Below are positions 38,143-47,587 of a stretch of 64,000 nucleotides of DNA, one piece after another. The notes beneath the pieces are model-generated. The model saw only the letters and a program-made list of their open reading frames with translations, had not been told where the DNA came from and did not search any database. A program made the translations under genes and the position numbers. Each line of letters begins with the position of its first letter. Within the stretch, counting starts at the first letter, position 1. The DNA comes from Comamonadaceae bacterium G21597-S1. GTDB lineage: Bacteria; Pseudomonadota; Gammaproteobacteria; Burkholderiales; Burkholderiaceae_C. The stretch spans positions 186,001 through 250,000 of the forward strand of contig JAPWHR010000008.1 in NCBI GenBank assembly GCA_027214345.1, read 5' to 3'.

Positions 38143-38436
38143 TCAAGGTTGTGTGGGTGGTGGAGTCGACACCGGCTGGAAGCGACGCAGTTGTTCGCGC
38201 ATCTCGGCACGTTCCTGCGGCGTCAGCTGGCGCCCCGGCACAGCAGGATCCGCGCTCGGCTCGGCCGTCTCGGCGTTGCGATCCGCCGACAACACGTTGC
38301 GCAGTTCCATGCGCTTTTGTGCACGCGTCATCTCTGCGCCGGAGTCCCGGTGCGATCGTCCGGGTCCCGGGGCGCCCTGGGCCAACGCGGCACCCCCTGC
38401 GCCGACCGCCATCACGAACACCAGCCATTTATCCAT
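38143..38436 (-). CDS. Small exported protein of unknown function
   Basis: The 97-residue protein has a predicted signal peptide (MDKWLVFVMAVGAGGAALAQ). A charged region follows, containing EMTRAQKRMELRNVLSA and QLTPQERAEMREQLRRF, with a proline-rich end. It has no cysteines in the mature part and I recognise no family beyond similarity in style to short periplasmic helical proteins. It is divergent from ompR across a 167-nt region with a long inverted repeat, so it may belong to the OmpR regulon. Confidence 0.6.
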   Translation of the reverse strand: MDKWLVFVMAVGAGGAALAQGAPGPGRSHRDSGAEMTRAQKRMELRNVLSADRNAETAEPSADPAVPGRQLTPQERAEMREQLRRFQPVSTPPPTQP

Positions 38437-38511
38437 GGGACGAGAATAACCGTTGTCACGAAGGTTGCGCCTGCACCACACTCCGGGGCAATTGTGGCGA
38501 TGCGGCGAGAG

Positions 38512-38588
38512 TTGTAACAGTGTGTCAGGCATCGCTCGAAACGGCCCGCGAGCGCCGTTCGATGGCTTCAGAATGGTCACTGTTACAA
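38512..38588. promoter_or_regulatory. Widely spaced perfect 11-bp inverted repeat upstream of ompR
   Basis: TTGTAACAGTG (38512-38522) and CACTGTTACAA (38578-38588) are exact inverse copies 55 bp apart in the divergent region before ompR. Both contain GTTACA/TGTAAC, the core of known OmpR binding sites, which suggests autoregulation. The right arm lies 15 nt before the ompR ATG. An imperfect inner inverted repeat could extend a cruciform or hairpin. Confidence 0.5.
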
Positions 38589-38603
38589 ATACAAGGAGAA
38601 GCC

Positions 38604-39335
38604 ATGGCGCAAGCAAACAGCCGTAGCGACAAGATTCTGGTGGTGGATGACGACAGCCGCATTCGCGACCTGTTGCGCCGTTATCTGAGCCAGGAAGGCT
38701 TCGAGGTTTTCCAGGCCGAAGACGGCAAGGCACTCAACCGCATCCTGTTGCGGGAAACGGTCGACCTGATCGTGCTGGACCTGATGTTGCCCGGCGAGGA
38801 CGGATTGTCGATCTGCCGCCGCCTGCGTGCAGCCAATGACCGCACGCCCATCATCATGCTGACCGCCAAGGTCGAAGACGTGGACCGCATCGTCGGCCTG
38901 GAAGTCGGTGCCGACGACTACCTGGGCAAGCCTTTCAATCCCCGCGAGTTGCTGGCACGCATCAATGCCGTGCTGCGGCGACGACCGGTGGCGGAGGCCC
39001 CGGGCGCGCCGTCGAGCGAGAACGAGGTGGTGCAGTTCGGGCCCTTCAGCTTCGACCTGGGCGCGCGCAGCCTGCACAAGTCGGGCCAGGAGCTGCCGCT
39101 GACGACCGGCGAATTTGCCATGCTCAAGGCACTGGTACGCCACCCGCGGCAACCGATGTCGCGCGAAAAGCTCGCGCAGCTGGCGCGTGGCCGCGAGTTC
39201 GAGCCGTTCGACCGCAGTCTCGACGTGCAGATCTCGCGCCTGCGCAAGATGATCGAGTCCGATCCGGCCAGTCCCCGTTTCATCCAGACGGTCTGGGGCG
39301 TGGGTTATGTGTTCGTGCCGGACGGCGCGGCCTGA
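38604..39335 (+). CDS. ompR: OmpR-family response regulator (RisA/OmpR type)
   Basis: The 243-residue regulator has a receiver domain (ILVVDDDSRIRDLLRRYLSQ, phosphoacceptor D59 in LIVLDLMLPGEDGLSICRRL, Thr in IIMLTAKVEDVDRIVGLEVGADDY, Lys in GKPF). Its winged-helix output domain ends RFIQTVWGVGYVF. It strongly resembles RisA of Bordetella and OmpR of enterobacteria. AAGGAG lies 6 nt before the ATG at 38604, so the longer frame is rejected. It forms a two-gene unit with the kinase 29 nt downstream. Confidence 0.95.
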   Translation: MAQANSRSDKILVVDDDSRIRDLLRRYLSQEGFEVFQAEDGKALNRILLRETVDLIVLDLMLPGEDGLSICRRLRAANDRTPIIMLTAKVEDVDRIVGLEVGADDYLGKPFNPRELLARINAVLRRRPVAEAPGAPSSENEVVQFGPFSFDLGARSLHKSGQELPLTTGEFAMLKALVRHPRQPMSREKLAQLARGREFEPFDRSLDVQISRLRKMIESDPASPRFIQTVWGVGYVFVPDGAA

Positions 39336-39364
39336 TGGGCTGAGAGACATTTACGCCAGATCCC

Positions 39365-40756
39365 GTGCGCGGCGCCAGCATTTCGACCGAGCCGGCCGGC
39401 CTGACCGACGCCGCCCCCTTGCCGGCACCGGTCACGCGGCGGGGCGTCGGGCTGTTCGGCCGCACGTTTTTCCTGCTGGCGGCGCTGCTGCTGGTGAGCA
39501 TCCTGGCCTGGCTGCAGACCTTGCGGGTCTTCGAGCTCGAACCACGCGCCGTGCAGACGGCGCAGCAGATCGCGTCCATCGTCAACCTCAGCCGGGCCGC
39601 GTTGATCCACTCGGACTCGATCGCGCGGGTGTCGCTGATCAAGACCATGACCGAACAGGAAGCGGTGCGCATCCTGCCGCGCGAGCCCGACGACCGGTTC
39701 GAACCTTTTCCCGACGATGCGCTGGGGCAACGCATGACGCGCGAGCTGGCCTTGCGCCTGGGCTCCGATACCGTGGTCGCCAACAGCGTCAACCACGAAC
39801 CGGGCCTGTGGATCGGTTTCACCATCGACGAGGACCGCTACTGGATGCTGACCGACCGGGCCCGGCTCAACCCGCCGGTCGGGGAGACCTGGATCATCTG
39901 GCTGGTGATCGCCGCCGCGTTGTCGCTGGCGGGCGCGGCATTGATCGCCGGTCTGATCAACCGCCCGCTGCGTGACCTGTCGGTGGCCGCGGGCCGGGTC
40001 CGGGAAGGCGATTTCGCAGGGGGTTTTCTCGACGAGACGGTCGCCACCCGGGAGATCCGCGAGGTCAACATCGAGTTCAACCGGATGTCGCGCAAGCTCG
40101 CGCAGATCGAGCAGGACCGCGTCATCATGCTGGCCGGCATCTCTCACGACCTGCGCACGCCGCTGGCGCGGCTGCGGCTGGAGACCGAACTGAGCGTTAC
40201 CGACGACGGCGCGCGCGACCAGATGGCGGCCGACATCGACCAGGCCAATGCCATCATCAACAAGTTCCTCGACTATGCGCGGCCCGACCAGGTCGCCGTG
40301 GTGCCGATCGCGCTGGCGGAACTGGTCCATCGCTGCGTCTATGCACTCAAGGATGCCAGCGACATCCGGCTGCGTGTCGACGTGCCGTCCGACCTGATGG
40401 TGCTGGCGGACGAGGTCGACCTGCTGCGGGTGCTGTCCAACCTGATCGAGAACGCCAGCCGGTACGGCAAGTCCGCAGACAGCGGCATCGCCGAGATCGC
40501 CATCGTGGCATTGGCCAAGGGCTCGCGGGTGGCACTCGAGGTGCGCGACCACGGCCCCGGCGTGTCGCCGGAGAACCTGCAGCAACTCACCAAGGCGTTC
40601 TTTCGCGGCGACTCGGCCCGCACCGCGGCCACCGGCGCCGGCCTGGGCCTGGCCATCGTGGAGAAGAACATCCAGCGCATGGGTGGCACGCTGGTGCTGC
40701 GCAACCGCACGTCGGGCGGCCTGTCGGCTCGCATCGAGCTCAACCGGGCGGGCTGA
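39365..40756 (+). CDS. envZ: EnvZ/RisS-type sensor histidine kinase, GTG start
   Basis: The 463-residue kinase has membrane helices TFFLLAALLLVSILAWL (about residues 33-49) and WIIWLVIAAALSLAGAALIAG (about 177-198). A periplasmic loop lies between them. A HAMP domain (NRPLRDLSVAAGRVREGDF) is followed by the His box GISHDLRTPLARLRLE (His near residue 261). The ATPase motifs are NLIENASRY, DHGPGVSPENL and GAGLGLAIVEKN. No ATG precedes the first membrane helix in frame, so the start is the GTG at 39365. It is the partner of the upstream regulator and is convergent with ispF. Confidence 0.93.
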   Translation: MRGASISTEPAGLTDAAPLPAPVTRRGVGLFGRTFFLLAALLLVSILAWLQTLRVFELEPRAVQTAQQIASIVNLSRAALIHSDSIARVSLIKTMTEQEAVRILPREPDDRFEPFPDDALGQRMTRELALRLGSDTVVANSVNHEPGLWIGFTIDEDRYWMLTDRARLNPPVGETWIIWLVIAAALSLAGAALIAGLINRPLRDLSVAAGRVREGDFAGGFLDETVATREIREVNIEFNRMSRKLAQIEQDRVIMLAGISHDLRTPLARLRLETELSVTDDGARDQMAADIDQANAIINKFLDYARPDQVAVVPIALAELVHRCVYALKDASDIRLRVDVPSDLMVLADEVDLLRVLSNLIENASRYGKSADSGIAEIAIVALAKGSRVALEVRDHGPGVSPENLQQLTKAFFRGDSARTAATGAGLGLAIVEKNIQRMGGTLVLRNRTSGGLSARIELNRAG

Positions 40757-40783
40757 GCCCGCGCGCACACCGGGCCTGAGCCG

Positions 40784-41296
40784 CTACTGGCGCAGCAGCA
40801 TCACGACGGCGCGCGCCTCCATGGCCTCACCCTGCCCGACCGCGCCGAGTTTTTCGGCCGTCTTGGCCTTGACGTTGACCTGGTCCACATGCAGGCCCAT
40901 GGTTTTGGCGATGGCCTCGCACATGGCCGGAATCCAGGGCATGAGCCGCGGCGCCTGAGCAATCACGGTGCTGTCGACATTGCCGACGCTCCAGCCGGCG
41001 GCGTGCACCCGCGCCAGGGCCTCGGCCAGCAACACGGACGAGTCCGCCCCCTTGAAGCGCGGGTCGGTGTCGGGAAAATGCCGGCCGATGTCACCGAGGG
41101 CGGCCGCGCCCAGCACCGCGTCGGTGATGGCATGGAGCAGCACATCGGCATCGGAATGACCCAGCAGCCCGCGCTCGAACGGGATCGTCACACCGCCGAG
41201 GACCAGCGCGCGGCCCTCGACCAGCCGATGCACGTCCCAGCCTTCGCCAATCCGAAACGTCAGGGGTGGACAAGGGGACGCATCAAGGTCTCGCAT
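40784..41296 (-). CDS. ispF: 2-C-methyl-D-erythritol 2,4-cyclodiphosphate synthase
   Basis: IspF cyclises CDP-methylerythritol phosphate, releasing CMP, in the non-mevalonate isoprenoid pathway. The 170-residue protein has the zinc-site motif [13 protein letters not shown] and [35 protein letters not shown]. It ends with the [27 protein letters not shown] signature. Its start overlaps the ispD stop by 14 nt, so the pair is translationally linked. Confidence 0.97.
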   Translation of the reverse strand: MRDLDASPCPPLTFRIGEGWDVHRLVEGRALVLGGVTIPFERGLLGHSDADVLLHAITDAVLGAAALGDIGRHFPDTDPRFKGADSSVLLAEALARVHAAGWSVGNVDSTVIAQAPRLMPWIPAMCEAIAKTMGLHVDQVNVKAKTAEKLGAVGQGEAMEARAVVMLLRQ

Positions 41297-42086
41297 GGTT
41301 GTTCTCCGGGTCAGGGGCGCCGCGACGCGCCAGCAGGATGGCCTGGGCCAGAACGAAGTCCTGGGCCACGGTCACCTTGAAATTGGTCGGCTCACCCATC
41401 ACCAGCCGCGGCGCCTGGCCCGACAGTTCGATCGCCGATGCCTCGTCGGTGACCGCATCGCCCGCCAATTGCAATGCGCGCTGCAACGCGCCGACGCGGA
41501 ACATCTGGGGCGTCTGCGCCAGCCAGTGCCGGCTACGGTCAACCGTTGCGACGACCCGACCGCCCTGGGCCATCTTGATGGTATCGGCTGCCGGCATGGC
41601 CAGCAGCCCGCCAACGGCGTCATCCGCACAGGCATCGATCAGGCGATCGATCAGGGCCGGGGTGATCAAGCAGCGGGCGGCGTCGTGCACCAGTACCCAG
41701 TCTTCGGGTCCGGCGCCACGCGCGCGCAGTGCGGCCAGGCCGTTGGCCACGGTGCCGGCACGGCTTGCCGCGCCACAGGCCACACTGGCACAGCGGGGCG
41801 GCGTGTCGCTGGCGAGCGCCGCGAACAGCCGGTCTTCGGGCGCCAGCAGGACCAGCGTCTCGCGCACCCGTCCGGCCTGGGCAAACGCGTCCAGGGTATG
41901 GAGCACCAGTGCCCGGCCCGCCAGCGGCTGGTACTGCTTTGGCTGGGCCGTACCCGCGCGGGAACCTACGCCGGCGCACGGAATCAGTGCCCAGATCGCC
42001 GGCGCCAGCGGCGCGCGCTCGGGGGCGCCAGCGTCACGGGTGTCGGGGGTCTTGGGCGGAGCATCGGCCATGGCAGAGACAGGCAT
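41283..42086 (-). CDS. ispD: 2-C-methyl-D-erythritol 4-phosphate cytidylyltransferase
   Basis: IspD attaches CMP to methylerythritol phosphate. The 267-residue protein is longer than usual (about 230) through an N-terminal Ala/Pro-rich extension. Core motifs are [25 protein letters not shown] (CTP loop with Arg and Lys), [20 protein letters not shown] and [20 protein letters not shown] lies 7 nt before the ATG at 42086; the ATG at 42071 would remove only part of the extension. It is divergent from mfd, with 54 nt between start codons. Confidence 0.95.
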   Translation of the reverse strand: MPVSAMADAPPKTPDTRDAGAPERAPLAPAIWALIPCAGVGSRAGTAQPKQYQPLAGRALVLHTLDAFAQAGRVRETLVLLAPEDRLFAALASDTPPRCASVACGAASRAGTVANGLAALRARGAGPEDWVLVHDAARCLITPALIDRLIDACADDAVGGLLAMPAADTIKMAQGGRVVATVDRSRHWLAQTPQMFRVGALQRALQLAGDAVTDEASAIELSGQAPRLVMGEPTNFKVTVAQDFVLAQAILLARRGAPDPENNHARP

Positions 42087-42140
42087 TCTAAAATCCTCGC
42101 TCCTCCCGATCGCATTGCACACGAGGGAGACGCGGCACGT

Positions 42141-45100
42141 ATGCCCGCCATCCCATTCCGACACCACCCCCACCGCATGGACCTGCCCAGACTCAAACCC
42201 GGCCAACGCTTCACCGTACCGCGACCCATCGGTTCCGCCGATGCACTGATGCTGGCGCAGCAAGCCGCTGCGGACAAGGCCCAGGGAAGGCTGACCGTCA
42301 TCGTCACGGCCCAGGCCACGGACGCGCAGCGGCTGATCGAAGAAATCGCCCTTTTTGCGCCTGCGGTGCGCTCTGCGGTGTTCCCGGACTGGGAAACCCT
42401 GCCCTACGACACCTTCTCGCCGCACCAGGACCTGATCAGCGAACGGCTCGCCACCTTGTGGCAGATCTCCCGCCATGGCCAGGAACATGGCGCCGACCTG
42501 GTGCTGGTGCCGGCCACGACTGCGCTGTACCGGCTGGCACCGCCGGCGTTCATGGCGGCCTACACCTTCCATTTCAAGACCGGCCAGAAACTCGATGAAA
42601 CCCGGCTGCGGTCGCAGCTGACCCTGGCCGGCTACAACCATGTGAGCCAGGTCGTGAGCCCGGGCGAATACGCGGTGCGCGGCAGCCTGATCGACCTCTA
42701 CCCCATGGGTTCGCCGATGCCCTACCGGGTGGACCTGTTCGACGACGAGATCGACAGCATCCGCGGATTCGATCCGGATACCCAACGCAGCCTGTACCCG
42801 GTGCCCGAAGTCCGGCTGCTTCCGGGACGCGAATTCCCGATGGACGACGACGCGCGAGCCCGGTTTCGCAGCCGCTGGCGCGAAATGCTCGAAGGCGACC
42901 CGACCAAGAGCCGCATCTACAAGGACATGGGCACGGGAGTGGCCACGGCCGGCATCGAATACTACCTGCCGCTGTTCTTCGACGAGACCGCCACCGTATT
43001 CGACTACCTCGGCGATGACGCAACCCTGGTGCTGCACGGCGACATCGAGGCCGCGTTCGTGCGCTTCTGGCAGGACACGCGCGATCGTTACCGTCTGCTG
43101 CAAGGCGATCCGGAACGCCCGGTGCTGCCGCCACAGGCCCTGTTCCTGGACGCCGAGCAGTTCTATGCCCGCGCCAAGCCCTACGCGCAACTGGCCATGC
43201 GCGCGGCCCCGGAATCGGACCGGGGGCACGAGGATGCGCAGAACGACTGGCGCAGCCTGCCACCGCTGACCGTCGTGCGGGGCGCCGACGAGCCCTTGTC
43301 GCGGCTCAAGCAGCATATCGACGGCACGGCGCATCGGGTCCTGCTGCTGGCCGAGAGCCAGGGCCGGCGCGAGAGCCTGCTCGACTTCCTGCATGCCAGC
43401 CAGGTCGAGCCGGTGCGTTTCGACAGTCTGCAGGAATTCCTGGACAGCGAGGAGCGGCTCGGACTGGCCACCTCGAGCCTGATGAACGGGTTCTCGTGGT
43501 TGACGCAGGGCATCGACTTCGTCACCGAGACCGAGCTGTTCGCCACCGGACCGGTGACGCGCCGGCGCCGCAAGCAGGAACAGGTCAGCGATGTCGAGGC
43601 ACTGATCAAGGACCTGAGCGAACTCAATGTCGGGGACCCGGTCGTGCACAGCGCCCACGGCGTGGGTCGCTACCGCGGCCTGGTCAACCTGGCGCTGGGG
43701 CCGCAGGACGCCAACGGCGAGAACGCGACCCAGGAATTCCTGCACCTCGAATATGCCGGCGCCGCGGTGCTGTACGTGCCGGTCAGCCAGTTGCAGCTGA
43801 TCAGCCGCTACACCGGCGTGAGTGCCGATGAGGCGCCGCTGCACAAGCTCGGGTCGGGGCAATGGGAAAAGGCCAAGCGCAAGGCGGCCCAGCAGGTACG
43901 CGACTCGGCCGCCGAACTGCTCAACATCTATGCCCGACGCGCCTTGCGCGAAGGCCATGCGTTCCGCTATTCGCCGAACGACTACGAGGCCTTTGCCAAC
44001 GACTTCGGCTTCGAGGAGACCGCCGACCAGCAGGCGGCGATCCATGCGGTGATCCAGGACATGATCAGCCCGCGTCCGATGGACCGGCTGGTGTGTGGCG
44101 ATGTGGGTTTCGGCAAGACCGAGGTCGCGCTGCGCGCTGCCTTCGTCGCGGTCACCGGGGGCAAGCAGGTCGCCTTCCTGGCGCCCACCACGCTGCTGGC
44201 CGAGCAGCACTACCAGACCCTGGTCGACCGTTTCGGCAAGTGGCCGGTCAAGGTCGCCGAGATGAGCCGCTTCCGATCGGGCAAGGAGATCACCGCCGCG
44301 ATGAAAGGCCTGGAAGACGGCACCATCGACATCGTCGTAGGCACGCACAAGCTGCTGAGCCAGGACACCCGGTTCAAGAACCTGGGCCTGCTGATCATCG
44401 ACGAGGAGCACCGTTTCGGCGTGCGCCACAAGGAGGCGATGAAGGCGCTGCGCGCCGAGGTCGACGTATTGACGCTGACCGCCACGCCGATCCCGCGCAC
44501 GCTGGGTATGGCGCTCGAGGGCCTGCGCGACCTCAGCGTGATCGCCACTGCCCCTCAACGCCGGCTGGCGATCAAGACCTTCGTACGCACCGAAGGCAAC
44601 GGCGTGATCCGCGAGGCGGTGCTGCGCGAACTCAAGCGCGGCGGTCAGGTCTATTTCCTGCACAACGAGGTCGAAACCATCGAAAACCGCCGCGCCAAGC
44701 TCGAGGAACTGCTGCCCGAGGCCCGCATCGCGGTGGCGCACGGGCAGATGCCCGAACGCCAGCTGGAGGCGGTGATGCGCGACTTCATCGCCCAGCGGAG
44801 CAACCTGCTGCTGTGCTCGACCATCATCGAGACCGGCATCGACGTGCCCAGCGCCAACACCATCGTGATGAGCCGCGCCGACAAGTTCGGCCTGGCGCAA
44901 CTGCACCAGCTGCGCGGGCGGGTCGGCCGCAGCCACCACCAGGCCTATGCCTACCTGATGGTGCCCGACCTGCAGGGCCTGACCAAGCAGGCCAGCCAGC
45001 GGCTCGAGGCGATCCAGCAGATGGAGGAGCTCGGCTCCGGCTTCTACCTGGCCATGCACGACCTGGAGATCCGCGGCGCCGGCGAAGTACTGGGCGAGAA

Positions 45101-45677
45101 CCAGAGCGGCAACATCATGGAAATCGGCTTCCAGCTGTACAACGAGATGTTGTCCGAAGCCGTGCGTTCGCTCAAGCAGGGCATCGAGCCCGACCTGCTG
45201 GCACCGCTGGCCGTCACCACCGACATCAACCTGCACGCGCCGGCGTTGTTGCCCAGCGACTACTGCGGCGACGTGCACCTGCGCCTGAGTTTCTACAAGA
45301 AGCTGGCCAGCGCACACAAGGGCGAACAGATCGACACGCTGCTCGAGGAGCTGGTCGACCGCTTCGGCAAGTTGCCCGCGCAGGCACAGACGCTGTTCGA
45401 CGTGCACCGCTTGCGCGTGATGGCGCGCGCCTATGGTGTCGTGAAGGTCGACGCCACGCCCGCGGTGACCATCATCACGTTCTGCAAGGAGCCGCCCATC
45501 GACCCGATGCGCATCATCGAGCTGATCCGCAAGCATCGGCATATCAAGCTGGTTGGCAACGAGAAGCTGCGCATCGAGCGCGAACTGGCCGAACCCCATG
45601 AACGGGCCCAGATGGTGCGCGACCTGCTGCGCAGCCTGGGCCAACCCCTGCCCCGCACGGCCCCGGCCGTCGCCTGA
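42141..45677 (+). CDS. mfd: Transcription-repair coupling factor
   Basis: Mfd displaces stalled RNA polymerase and recruits UvrA. The 1178-residue protein has the UvrB-like N-terminal part (VFPDWETLPYDTFSPHQDLISERL), the RNA polymerase interaction domain (VHSAHGVGRYRGL) and the RecG-like translocase. The latter has Walker A VCGDVGFGKTEVALRAAF, IIDEEHRFGVRHKEAMK, TATPIPRTLGMALEG and QLRGRVGRSHHQAYAYL. A TRCF C-terminal domain follows. ATG 42141 is preceded by GAGGGAGA 10 nt upstream. The next ATG at 42177 lacks a ribosome site but cannot be excluded. Confidence 0.97.
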   Translation: MPAIPFRHHPHRMDLPRLKPGQRFTVPRPIGSADALMLAQQAAADKAQGRLTVIVTAQATDAQRLIEEIALFAPAVRSAVFPDWETLPYDTFSPHQDLISERLATLWQISRHGQEHGADLVLVPATTALYRLAPPAFMAAYTFHFKTGQKLDETRLRSQLTLAGYNHVSQVVSPGEYAVRGSLIDLYPMGSPMPYRVDLFDDEIDSIRGFDPDTQRSLYPVPEVRLLPGREFPMDDDARARFRSRWREMLEGDPTKSRIYKDMGTGVATAGIEYYLPLFFDETATVFDYLGDDATLVLHGDIEAAFVRFWQDTRDRYRLLQGDPERPVLPPQALFLDAEQFYARAKPYAQLAMRAAPESDRGHEDAQNDWRSLPPLTVVRGADEPLSRLKQHIDGTAHRVLLLAESQGRRESLLDFLHASQVEPVRFDSLQEFLDSEERLGLATSSLMNGFSWLTQGIDFVTETELFATGPVTRRRRKQEQVSDVEALIKDLSELNVGDPVVHSAHGVGRYRGLVNLALGPQDANGENATQEFLHLEYAGAAVLYVPVSQLQLISRYTGVSADEAPLHKLGSGQWEKAKRKAAQQVRDSAAELLNIYARRALREGHAFRYSPNDYEAFANDFGFEETADQQAAIHAVIQDMISPRPMDRLVCGDVGFGKTEVALRAAFVAVTGGKQVAFLAPTTLLAEQHYQTLVDRFGKWPVKVAEMSRFRSGKEITAAMKGLEDGTIDIVVGTHKLLSQDTRFKNLGLLIIDEEHRFGVRHKEAMKALRAEVDVLTLTATPIPRTLGMALEGLRDLSVIATAPQRRLAIKTFVRTEGNGVIREAVLRELKRGGQVYFLHNEVETIENRRAKLEELLPEARIAVAHGQMPERQLEAVMRDFIAQRSNLLLCSTIIETGIDVPSANTIVMSRADKFGLAQLHQLRGRVGRSHHQAYAYLMVPDLQGLTKQASQRLEAIQQMEELGSGFYLAMHDLEIRGAGEVLGENQSGNIMEIGFQLYNEMLSEAVRSLKQGIEPDLLAPLAVTTDINLHAPALLPSDYCGDVHLRLSFYKKLASAHKGEQIDTLLEELVDRFGKLPAQAQTLFDVHRLRVMARAYGVVKVDATPAVTIITFCKEPPIDPMRIIELIRKHRHIKLVGNEKLRIERELAEPHERAQMVRDLLRSLGQPLPRTAPAVA

Positions 45678-45685
45678 AACACACC

Positions 45686-46426
45686 ATGACCGAGACCACC
45701 CACCCCTGCCCGCCCGCCGCCATCGAAGTGGCCACCGGCCTGTTCGTGCGCGGCTTCGCGCCCCCGTTGTCGTTGTGCGATTTCGGCCTGATCGCATTCG
45801 ACATGGACTCGACCCTGATCAACATCGAATGTGTCGATGAAATCGCCGCGGCGGCAGGCCGCAAGGCCGAGGTGGCAGCGATCACCGAAGCGGCGATGCG
45901 CGGCGAGATCACCGACTACAAGCACAGCCTGCGCCAACGGGTGGCCTTGCTGGCCGGCGTGCCGGTCAGCCACCTCGAGGCGGTTTACCGCGACGTGCTG
46001 CAACTCAACCCCGGCGTCGAACGGCTGGTCGCGCGATGCAAGGCCGCCGGCCTCAAGACCTTGCTGGTCAGCGGCGGCTTCACCTGGTTTTCAGACCGGA
46101 TCCGCGACCGTCTGGCACTGGACTTCACCCGCTCCAACCAGCTCGAGATCGTCGACGGCGCGCTGACCGGCCGCATGGTCGACCAGTACTGGGGCGATAT
46201 CTGCGATGGCGAAGAGAAAAAACGCATGGTGTTGGCGACCTGCGCGCAACTCGGCCTGGAGCCACGCCGCGCGATCGCCGTCGGCGATGGCGCCAACGAC
46301 CTGCCGATGATGTCGGTGGCGGGCCTGTCCGTGGCCTACCATGCCAAGCCACGGGTGCGCGAGCAGGCGCATGTCGCCATCCAGTCCGGGGGACTCGATC
46401 GCCTGCTCGAGGTGTTGCAGGACTAG
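45686..46426 (+). CDS. serB: Phosphoserine phosphatase
   Basis: SerB dephosphorylates phosphoserine in the last step of serine synthesis. The 246-residue HAD-superfamily protein has FDMDSTLINIECVDEIA (nucleophile D39, acid D41) and the motif II region LLVSGGFTWFSDRI. The C-terminal metal site AVGDGANDLPMMSVAGLSVAYHAKP completes it. It lacks the N-terminal ACT-like domain of the long form. It starts 8 nt after mfd. Confidence 0.97.
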   Translation: MTETTHPCPPAAIEVATGLFVRGFAPPLSLCDFGLIAFDMDSTLINIECVDEIAAAAGRKAEVAAITEAAMRGEITDYKHSLRQRVALLAGVPVSHLEAVYRDVLQLNPGVERLVARCKAAGLKTLLVSGGFTWFSDRIRDRLALDFTRSNQLEIVDGALTGRMVDQYWGDICDGEEKKRMVLATCAQLGLEPRRAIAVGDGANDLPMMSVAGLSVAYHAKPRVREQAHVAIQSGGLDRLLEVLQD

Positions 46427-46474
46427 AGCTGGCGTTCCGTCCGGCAAACTCACGCGCACGGACCGCGAGCCGGT

Positions 46475-47455
46475 TCAGGTGCCGGCGGCGACGCTGCTGC
46501 GCGCGACCTGCGCCGCCTGAACAGCATGGGCCAGTGCCGGGCCGAAGGCCCGCATCAGCACCTTGATGCGGGTGGTGTTCTTCAATTCCGGATGGGTCAA
46601 CAGCCACAGCGGCGTCTGCAGTTCTGCGATGGCGGCCGTCAGCGGCTGCAACTCCGGCAATTCCTCCTCCAGGAACACCGGCAACAGGGCGATGCCCAGC
46701 CCGGAGCGCACCATGCTCAGCGCGTGGCTGAAGTTGTCGACGCGCAACACGACACTGGAGTCCGGCACCTGCCGCGCCAGCCAGCGGTCGAACTTGAGTT
46801 CGCGCGCATCGCGCTCGAAGGCGATCCAGCGCCGCTCCTGCGCCAGCGCTGCCACACTGCGCGGTGGCACCTGCCGGGACGCGCGCCGCAGTGCGTAGAC
46901 CTTGAACTGCACTTCGGCCAGCTTGCGACCAATCATCCATTCCGGCGCATGGTCCGCGACCCGGATTGCCACGTCGGCATCGCGGCGCGACAAGCTCACG
47001 TGGTCGCGCGAGGCGACCAGTTCGATACGCACGTCGGGGAACGCCGAGCGGAACTGCACCAGCACGCCGGGAATCAGCCGCTCGACCAGGATGGACGCGA
47101 CAGCCACACGCACATCGCCGCTGGGCCGCATGTCCTGGCCCCGGACGCGGGTCTCGGCCAACTGTGCCAGCGGCTCGAAGACGCTGGCGGCCTGCTCGAT
47201 CTCATGGCCCGCGGGCGTCGGCACGTAACGCCCGCGCGTGCGCTCGAACAGCCGCGTCTTGAGCCGGGTCTCGACGGTATCGAGTTTGCGCAGCACGGTC
47301 GAATGCGTCGTGCCCAGCGCCGCGCAGGCCTTGGCCACGCTGCCATGCCGAGCGATCTGCAGCACCAGATGAAAATCGGTCCAGTCCAGCAATGGGCGCT
47401 GGACCGGTACATCCGCGGTGACAGCGGAAGCGGCCGGAATGACATTGTTTTTCAT
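46475..47455 (-). CDS. LysR-family transcriptional regulator
   Basis: The 326-residue protein has an N-terminal winged helix-turn-helix (about residues 25-85: DFHLVLQIARHGSVAKACAALGTTHSTVLRKLDTVETRLKTRLFERT). A substrate-binding-like effector domain follows (VRVAVASILVERLIPGVLVQF, MVRSGLGIALLPVFL). The N-terminal 20 residues are an extension beyond the usual HTH start. It is divergent from the small membrane protein gene, and a T-N11-A type box lies between them. The effector is unknown. Confidence 0.92.
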   Translation of the reverse strand: MKNNVIPAASAVTADVPVQRPLLDWTDFHLVLQIARHGSVAKACAALGTTHSTVLRKLDTVETRLKTRLFERTRGRYVPTPAGHEIEQAASVFEPLAQLAETRVRGQDMRPSGDVRVAVASILVERLIPGVLVQFRSAFPDVRIELVASRDHVSLSRRDADVAIRVADHAPEWMIGRKLAEVQFKVYALRRASRQVPPRSVAALAQERRWIAFERDARELKFDRWLARQVPDSSVVLRVDNFSHALSMVRSGLGIALLPVFLEEELPELQPLTAAIAELQTPLWLLTHPELKNTTRIKVLMRAFGPALAHAVQAAQVARSSVAAGT

Positions 47456-47491
47456 TTCTGCGAATCAGTATGATCAATCTGCACGTTTACT

Positions 47492-47506
47492 TTGCAAGAA
47501 TCGCAA
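47492..47506. promoter_or_regulatory. Candidate LysR binding box
   Basis: TTGC-N7-GCAA forms a palindromic T-N11-A motif, the LysR-family consensus arrangement, 37 nt from the LysR ATG and 81 nt from the divergent ATG. It is placed as expected for autoregulation and control of the neighbour. Confidence 0.4.
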
Positions 47507-47587
47507 TATAGACTTGATCCACAGTCCACGACAACTTCGCACCGTGTTCAGGCACGTGTCGCCTTCGTCAACAACCGGAGAAAAAAC

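Noticed and set aside
41283-45797. Open frame of about 1500 codons antisense to mfd
   Set aside because: It continues the real ispD frame upstream through the complement of mfd. Long antisense frames arise from the strong third-position GC bias; its translation is rich in Arg, Gln and His with no domains, whereas the mfd strand has all family motifs.
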